Shown in pieces: positions 58,882 through 64,000 of a DNA stretch of 64,000 bases. Positions within the stretch are counted from its first letter, which is position 1; each line of letters opens with the position of its first letter. The DNA is taken from NCBI GenBank assembly GCA_009775095.1, contig VSOZ01000006.1, positions 62,001-126,000 on the forward strand, in the 5' to 3' direction. Position numbers and translations under genes: made by a program. The notes beneath the pieces were generated by a model. The model was not told the DNA's origin. It saw only the letters and a program-made list of their open reading frames with translations, and searched no databases. The DNA is from Muribaculum sp. GTDB lineage: Bacteria; Bacteroidota; Bacteroidia; Bacteroidales; Muribaculaceae.

Positions 58882-60096
58882 TTATTCGGTACGTAATGCT
58901 TCTACCGGACGCACTTTCAACGCCCTCATCGCCGGAAATATGCCGGCCAATGCGCCCGATACTATAAGTACACAGGTTACCTGCATGGCGAGTGACAGGT
59001 TTACTGTCGGGTCTTTAATGAAGTCGGAGTCGGCAAACATATGGGCGAGTATCTCGGTGCCGACAGTCCCGAGCAGTATGCCTATGTATCCGAATATTGT
59101 TGTCAGCGATACACTTTCCACTATGACCTGCGCGAGGATGCTGCGTGGCTTGGCTCCGATGGCCCGTCGTATGCCTATCTCATGAGTGCGTTCACGTACC
59201 GATACAAACATGATGTTGCTGACGCCGACAATACCGGTTATCAAAGTCAGCAGACCGATGACCCACATGACTATGTTGAGTATGTTCATTACTTTCTGAT
59301 TGGCCAGATAGCTTTCAAAGCGGTTCCATACCCATACGGCGCTGTTGTCATCGGCGGCATGGCTGTTGCTGCGTCCGAGTGTGGCGCGTATGTTGTTTTC
59401 AAGCGCCTCGGCATCCTCTTCCGAATTGAGATCTTTGGTAATCACTCTTATCATGCCCAGTTCATCATCAAAACCGGCAAGGGCGCGTGCGGTGGTGTAG
59501 GGGATGAATATGTCGTTTTTCCATTCATGTTTATATACTCCTACCACATTAAAGGCCACTCCGCCGACGTTAAGGCTCTTGCCGACAGCTTTTGTCGGGT
59601 CGGCATAAAGTTGTTCGGCGGTTTTGTAATCGATGACAATTGATTTACGCTGTTCGGCAAGATCCTTGTCATTTATGAATCGTCCGTAGTCAATTGTCAT
59701 TTGTTCGCGGGCCTCGGGATATACTCCCGTATAGCTTCGCGATACGTAGTCGCGCTCGGTCGACATATTTACCGTTGTGCCGTCAAAACTCGGTGCGGCC
59801 ATCGCTACATTTCCGGGATTGTCGTGCTCTATCTCTTTGAGATTTCGTTCTTTAAGCGGTACCCATCGTCCCTCTTTTAGGCCTTTATAGGGCTTTGACG
59901 CTCTTCCCGGCCACAGCATTATAACGTTGGATGACTTGGCAAATTCACCGGAGGAGAATGAATTGGAAACACCTTTTGCCATCCCCACAAGCATGATGAG
60001 CATAAATATACCCCAAGCCACTGCCATTCCGGTCAGTGCCGTACGGAGCTTGTTTGTGCACATCGTCTGCCATATTTCATTTATAAGGTCAAGCAT
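58882..60096 (-). CDS. MacB-like ABC transporter permease (first)
   Basis: A 404-residue MacB_PCD/FtsX protein with the same architecture as its neighbour: an N-terminal helix (LTGMAVAWGIFMLIMLVGMA), a periplasmic domain (about 48-260), then VRERTHEIGIRRAIGAKPRS and three helices. It starts four bases after the ATPase gene ends and precedes the second permease by 12 bases. Confidence 0.9.
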   Translation of the reverse strand: MLDLINEIWQTMCTNKLRTALTGMAVAWGIFMLIMLVGMAKGVSNSFSSGEFAKSSNVIMLWPGRASKPYKGLKEGRWVPLKERNLKEIEHDNPGNVAMAAPSFDGTTVNMSTERDYVSRSYTGVYPEAREQMTIDYGRFINDKDLAEQRKSIVIDYKTAEQLYADPTKAVGKSLNVGGVAFNVVGVYKHEWKNDIFIPYTTARALAGFDDELGMIRVITKDLNSEEDAEALENNIRATLGRSNSHAADDNSAVWVWNRFESYLANQKVMNILNIVMWVIGLLTLITGIVGVSNIMFVSVRERTHEIGIRRAIGAKPRSILAQVIVESVSLTTIFGYIGILLGTVGTEILAHMFADSDFIKDPTVNLSLAMQVTCVLIVSGALAGIFPAMRALKVRPVEALRTE

Positions 60097-60100
60097 GGTG

Positions 60101-60760
60101 TCATTGTGTTATTATGCCGTCGGATATGCGTATAATACGATTGGTCTGTGCACCTACGTTGGGGTCGTGAGTGACTATAACCGTAGTCATGCCTTCGTCA
60201 TTTAATTGACGAAATATTTTCATAACCTCCACCGAGGTCTTGCTGTCAAGTGCTCCTGTCGGTTCGTCGGCAAGTATTATAGCCGGATTGGTTATAAGTG
60301 ATCGTGCAATGGCTACACGTTGTTTCTGGCCGCCCGACAATTCGCTCGGCAGATGATGTGACCATTCGCGCAATCCCATGCGGTCAAGTTGTTCAAGTGC
60401 GAGTTTATTGCGCTTTTTGCGTGACACGCCCTGATAAAACAGAGGTAAAGCCACGTTCTCCACAGCGTCTTTGTAATTTATAAGATTAAATGATTGAAAT
60501 ACGAAGCCGATGAGTTTGTTGCGCAATTCGGCGGCGCGGTTCTCACTGAGGTTTTTTATCATAGTACCGTCAAGTACATATTCTCCTGTGTCGTAGCTGT
60601 CAAGTATGCCCAGAATGTTAAGTAGGGTCGATTTGCCCGAACCTGAGGCACCCATTATGGATACGAGTTCCCCTTTGGCTATGTCAAGGTTTATGCCCTT
60701 GAGTACATGAAGCGGCACGGCTCCGGGGTAGGTCTTGTTGATGTCGGATAGATGTATCAT
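60101..60760 (-). CDS. ABC transporter ATP-binding protein (MacB/LolD-like)
   Basis: A 219-residue ATPase: Walker A GASGSGKSTLLN (about 37-48), signature LSGGQKQRVAIARSL (about 139-153), Walker B AIILADEPTGALDSKT, and a switch His in VIVTHDP. VFQSFNLINYKDAVENVALP is typical of the MacB/LolD subfamily. It energises the two permeases encoded directly downstream. Confidence 0.94.
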   Translation of the reverse strand: MIHLSDINKTYPGAVPLHVLKGINLDIAKGELVSIMGASGSGKSTLLNILGILDSYDTGEYVLDGTMIKNLSENRAAELRNKLIGFVFQSFNLINYKDAVENVALPLFYQGVSRKKRNKLALEQLDRMGLREWSHHLPSELSGGQKQRVAIARSLITNPAIILADEPTGALDSKTSVEVMKIFRQLNDEGMTTVIVTHDPNVGAQTNRIIRISDGIITQ

Positions 60761-60833
60761 TATATTTACTTTTTCCGTTTTTTATACATTAGATGCGATA
60801 ATACGTCTGAAGGTTGCATCCGGTGATTATTTT

Positions 60834-61739
60834 TTATTTTTGTACATCTCCTAATATTAATTTGGATGGAGAATATTTAACCGTATCGGGTATGGCTTCG
60901 TTTACTCCGGATGATAGACTGCCTTTACGTGTAAAAGATATGTTTCTTGTCTTAAAGGCCGGTATCCATTCAAAGTCCTTTATGCCGGTAGTGTTGAATG
61001 TCATTGAAGCAAAATTTCTTTCATCCGCTGAATGCCCGTCATGCCATACGAGTGAATTTATCTCATTGTCCGACCCGTTTATGGTTATGTCGGTAGTATG
61101 AGTTGATGTAAGGTTTATATAGTCGATCGTACAGTTAGTAAATGCCGTGGATAGATCTGTATAGTTACCTGTCATATTCAACGTGTCAAACTTGCAGTCA
61201 TAGAACAGTACTTTACCGAAATCGACGTTAAACGTTTGTCCATCCATTTGCCGCAGGCATGTATATGCCGATTCATTTGTAACGATATCCGTAAGCATCC
61301 CTTGTGGTACTCTTATGATGATCGGGCCGCCTTTGAATACAAGATTTCTGCGCTCTTCTTTCATCTTTTCCATGACATGTTTTAACCCATGAAAGTCCAT
61401 GTTTATGTACATTGCACCTGACTCGGAAGTGACTGTAACGTATTCGTTCCATTCCGGATCGGCTGCTATGATCGGTGAGGCTATGTCATCGCACTGCATT
61501 ATTGTAAGAGGATAAGAGAGATCATTAAAGAAGCCGGGGGTATTGTCGGGAATGGAGTCATTGACTGTAAATATCAATCGGGAGAATGTTGGCAGGTTCT
61601 TCTCGACCAAGGCTCCGTCAAATGACAAATGTGCACTTTCATTACCATTGTTAGAACATGTGATTACGGCTGAAGTTGTGGCAACGGCAAGTGCGCCGGC
61701 TGCCACCAGACCTATAAATGCTATTGATGATTTTTTCAT
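60834..61739 (-). CDS. Hypothetical exported protein (301 aa) in the GntR/ABC operon
   Basis: A signal-like N-terminus (IAFIGLVAAGALAVATTSAV) is followed by a domain of about 260 residues that reads as successive beta-strands with short turns (FGKVLFYDCKFDTLNMTGNY, CTIDYINLTSTHTTDITING), suggestive of a beta-helix or adhesin-like fold such as DUF2807. No enzymatic motif is seen. It overlaps the GntR gene by four bases and precedes the MacB-type ATPase by about 70 bases, so it probably belongs with the envelope-stress or efflux function of the operon (inference). Confidence 0.65.
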   Translation of the reverse strand: MKKSSIAFIGLVAAGALAVATTSAVITCSNNGNESAHLSFDGALVEKNLPTFSRLIFTVNDSIPDNTPGFFNDLSYPLTIMQCDDIASPIIAADPEWNEYVTVTSESGAMYINMDFHGLKHVMEKMKEERRNLVFKGGPIIIRVPQGMLTDIVTNESAYTCLRQMDGQTFNVDFGKVLFYDCKFDTLNMTGNYTDLSTAFTNCTIDYINLTSTHTTDITINGSDNEINSLVWHDGHSADERNFASMTFNTTGIKDFEWIPAFKTRNISFTRKGSLSSGVNEAIPDTVKYSPSKLILGDVQK

Positions 61740-62122
61740 TGTTTTTCTGTTTGAGATTGTGAATTACAATAATTCTCATACATTGACTTTAATTCGTCGT
61801 GAGCTATGTCAAGCATTTTTAGCTCCTTGAAGAAGTCTATTATGTCATCATTAAGAAATGTGTCACGTCGCATCCTGACAATGGCATTACGTGCATCTGA
61901 TGACACAAAGAAACCTATGCCGCGACGGTTGTATATGATATCTCTTGCCGACAGGTATTCGTATGACCTCATGACTGTATTGGCGTTTACTTCAACCGAT
62001 GCCGCGTACTCTCTTACCGAAGGCATGCGGTCATCCGGATTGTATGTTCCGCTCATGATGTCGTAACATATGCGGTCGGCAATCTGTAGATATATCGGTC
62101 GGTTATTTTCTTTAAATATCAT
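61736..62122 (-). CDS. GntR family regulator, YtrA subfamily
   Basis: A 128-residue protein when started at 62122 (MIFKENNRPIYLQIADRICY); an in-frame ATG at 62191 would add sequence overlapping the permease gene. The winged helix has GTYNPDDRMPSVREYAASVE and VNANTVMRSYEYL (about 28-62); the short C-terminal part lacks the large effector domain, as in YtrA regulators that control neighbouring ABC genes. It lies between an ABC ATPase/permease pair and the MacAB-like genes and probably represses the whole operon. Confidence 0.9.
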   Translation of the reverse strand: MIFKENNRPIYLQIADRICYDIMSGTYNPDDRMPSVREYAASVEVNANTVMRSYEYLSARDIIYNRRGIGFFVSSDARNAIVRMRRDTFLNDDIIDFFKELKMLDIAHDELKSMYENYCNSQSQTEKQ

Positions 62123-62138
62123 TTTAAATAGAGTTTTA

Positions 62139-62942
62139 TTACCATCGTTGTATGATCTCGCTTTCACGGAAACGCCAATATGCAAGTGCATAGTTGATGG
62201 CGCAGCCGCAAATGGTCAGACACCAATATGGAGTAAAATGCACCTCGTTGTTAACAATATGGGCATACCAATATCCGGAATCAAAGATTTTATAGACGCC
62301 ATAACCTATGAAATAATATATTGTAGCAGTTATCGAAAACATTATAAATGTTTTTACAAACGTCTGTTTAGGCCAGAAACTGCTGCCGAGAACAAACAGC
62401 GACTGGACAAAAAAGAATAACATGAAAAAAATATTTACCGCTTTCCACTCTTCGATATAGTTGACATACTCCGAGATGCCGAACGGAACGAGTAGCTTTA
62501 ATGTTATTTCTTTGTCGGTAACAAACGGTATGCAGATAACATATCGCAACAGATCGGCAATAAAACACGATATTGCAAATACCACGAGAAACAACGGAAC
62601 ATATATAAGCCATCGTACGAAGTATTTTTCAAACTGTGAAGCCGGGTACATGAGAGTTGAGATACGCTTTTGCCGACTGCTCATATTTTTCATGGTGTTG
62701 GCCGCACTGAGAGACCCGAATATCATCAGTGACCAAGCGAAAAGCGCGAACATGTTGTTCCATAACGGATCTACACCGTTTGTATAGAATCGATCGCTAT
62801 AGTCATCGTAATTATTAAATACAATAAACAGGGTTAAAAAGCACATGGCACCGACCATTACAAGTATCTGCATAGCTATCGTGCGTCGGGTTTCGCGTAA
62901 CTCTTTTGCGAATGTTGTATAAAAACGAGATAATGAAGTCAT
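62139..62942 (-). CDS. ABC-2-like membrane permease
   Basis: A 267-residue protein with about six membrane helices (about 22-42, 62-80, 112-135, 150-185, 205-225 and 240-258). It follows a cytoplasmic ABC ATPase by five bases and is followed by the YtrA-type regulator, the standard Ytr arrangement. No substrate-specific motif is seen. Confidence 0.78.
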   Translation of the reverse strand: MTSLSRFYTTFAKELRETRRTIAMQILVMVGAMCFLTLFIVFNNYDDYSDRFYTNGVDPLWNNMFALFAWSLMIFGSLSAANTMKNMSSRQKRISTLMYPASQFEKYFVRWLIYVPLFLVVFAISCFIADLLRYVICIPFVTDKEITLKLLVPFGISEYVNYIEEWKAVNIFFMLFFFVQSLFVLGSSFWPKQTFVKTFIMFSITATIYYFIGYGVYKIFDSGYWYAHIVNNEVHFTPYWCLTICGCAINYALAYWRFRESEIIQRW

Positions 62943-62947
62943 ATCGG

Positions 62948-63799
62948 TCAGTTATCTGTATGGTTGATAAATTGTCGGTTAAGCATCTCGGGTGACTCGA
63001 GCGCGAAATTAAACAGTACTTCAAGGTCAAGTCGTGAGTCTTCATTGTTATTGTTGGGAAGCATTACGGTAGCCCCTCCGGGAGTATTCTGGGCGTAAAG
63101 GGCGCTTTTGATGATATCCCTATCCTGAGTAGATACAAATTTCAGAGCGCTGACAATATCAAATGCTGGCTTGTTGAACAACACATTATGGTTGTCCATG
63201 ATTATCACATGATCAAGTATCGAGTCTATATCACGTGCTTGATGTGTGGAAATAAGTATCGTCTGGTCATCGCGCAACGACGAACATATAAAGCGTCGGA
63301 ATGCGCTTTTGCCCGGTATATCCAGACCGTTGGTCGGCTCGTCCATGAGGAGCATCGAAGTATTGCATGCTAGTGCGAAACTCATGTATACTTTTTTCTT
63401 TTGTCCCATGGACAGCGCGTTAAGTTTTACGTCTGCGTCTAAGTCGAATGTCGAGAGATGACGCTTCATGTCATCCATTGAAAATTTAGGATAGAACGGT
63501 GCGTTTACCTTGACATACTGCATGAGTGACACGGGAGGGAGAGAGAACTCTTCCGGCACAATAAATATGTCAGTCAATGTTTTGGTAAGACGTCGGCGAG
63601 TATTGATACCGTTATATAACACACGCCCTTTTTGAGGAAACAATAAGCCGCATATCAGATATAGCAATGTTGATTTGCCGGCGCCGTTTCGTCCGAGCAA
63701 TCCATAGATTCCTCCGGGCTCCAATTGCAACGAAAAGTCTTCAAGCACATTTTCGCGTTGCTTTGGATAATTGAACGTGAGATTTTCAATTTCAAGCAT
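62948..63799 (-). CDS. ABC transporter ATP-binding protein (YtrB-like)
   Basis: A 283-residue ATPase: Walker A GLLGRNGAGKSTLLYLI (about 33-49), signature LNALSMGQKKKVYMSFAL (about 128-145, with SMGQ in place of SGGQ), Walker B LLMDEPTNGLD, and a switch His in LISTHQARD. The C-terminal 80 residues are an accessory domain. It is the first gene of the nine-gene operon and pairs with the adjoining permease. Confidence 0.92.
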   Translation of the reverse strand: MLEIENLTFNYPKQRENVLEDFSLQLEPGGIYGLLGRNGAGKSTLLYLICGLLFPQKGRVLYNGINTRRRLTKTLTDIFIVPEEFSLPPVSLMQYVKVNAPFYPKFSMDDMKRHLSTFDLDADVKLNALSMGQKKKVYMSFALACNTSMLLMDEPTNGLDIPGKSAFRRFICSSLRDDQTILISTHQARDIDSILDHVIIMDNHNVLFNKPAFDIVSALKFVSTQDRDIIKSALYAQNTPGGATVMLPNNNNEDSRLDLEVLFNFALESPEMLNRQFINHTDN

Positions 63800-63897
63800 A
63801 ATGAGTGTATTAGTTTATTAGTACACCGCGAAGGCAGTATTAATTGTTGAATTGACAAAATATATTTTCATATTTTTGAAAATAATATGGTCCTGTT

Positions 63898-63928
63898 TTG
63901 TAAAACCATGACAGGTTTCTTATATTTG
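63898..63928 (+). promoter_or_regulatory. Promoter of the gene leaving the window
   Basis: TTG (63898-63900) and TATATTTG (63921-63928), 20 bases apart, about 30 bases before ATG 63958. Confidence 0.65.
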
Positions 63929-63957
63929 TGATATAAATAATAAAATTGTAAACGATT

Positions 63958-64000
63958 ATGGATAAATATAATGCCGCTATTGACGGCCTGATGCGGTTTA
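63958..64000 (+). CDS. Start of an unidentified gene, truncated by the window edge
   Basis: Only 14 codons are visible (MDKYNAAIDGLMRF). The reading starts at an ATG well placed behind a consensus promoter and is open to the right edge. Too little sequence remains to name a family. Confidence 0.5.
   Translation, partial: MDKYNAAIDGLMRF

Noticed and set aside
1..64000. CRISPR arrays, insertion sequences, integrases and rRNA genes
   Set aside because: No regularly spaced repeats, transposase or tyrosine/serine recombinase motifs, or rRNA-like sequence seen on either strand by reading; short degenerate elements could still be missed.

Overview
The window looks like chromosomal DNA of a Bacteroidales bacterium, most plausibly of the Muribaculaceae type; the family is inferred, not proven. 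Support: almost no Shine-Dalgarno sequences; recurrent Bacteroidetes-type promoters (TTG near -33, TAnnTTTG near -7, 18-21 bases apart); a type IX secretion plug protein; LL-diaminopimelate aminotransferase; type III glutamine synthetase; and the gltB-gltD-purF order. Promoters below are called by that consensus.

Layout. 1-2.4 kb: the end of a surface-polysaccharide locus (glycosyltransferase, WecG/TagA-type transferase, UDP-GlcNAc 2-epimerase). 2.4-3.8 kb: a scar with a decayed glycosyltransferase fragment and a vapBC toxin-antitoxin pair, bounded by an 89-bp direct repeat copied from the 3' end of the next gene. 3.7-9.9 kb, minus strand: methyltransferase, pgk, pyrF, DUF4153 membrane protein, prfA. 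10-16.7 kb: an accessory minus-strand run of 11 small membrane, lipoprotein and secreted genes, several sharing the same start module (MKLTDK-like), which may be an immunity-type array. 17.3-21.7 kb: cobalamin nucleotide-loop assembly (cobU-cobT-cobS-phosphatase) behind a NhaC-type antiporter. 21.9 kb: an orphan attenuator-like short transcript. 22-27 kb: uvrB, a YgiQ-type radical SAM gene and a DMT transporter.

27.3-30.9 kb holds the most striking system: a ZorA/ZorB motor pair plus an HNH nuclease gene (a compact type II-like Zorya defence operon), preceded by a structured leader of about 300 nt with mutually exclusive hairpins, one of them an intrinsic terminator. It is followed by an ADP-ribosylglycohydrolase and a divergent rtcB/WYL-regulator pair. 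A strong candidate for a free-standing structured ncRNA lies on the minus strand at 34.2-34.5 kb.

34.8-47.1 kb is a nitrogen and amino-acid block: dapF-dapL-glnN, gltB-gltD, purF. 47.2-52 kb: a TM2 protein, a two-component system, and a phosphate transporter with a PhoU-like tail. 52.1-55.2 kb: tRNA-Arg(CCG), then ung, a C-GCAxxG-C-C protein, the T9SS plug protein and a DUF3109 protein in tightly overlapping order. 55.2-63.8 kb: a nine-gene minus-strand operon joining a GntR/YtrA-type ABC module to a MacAB-TolC-like tripartite efflux system. A new gene begins at 63958 and leaves the window.
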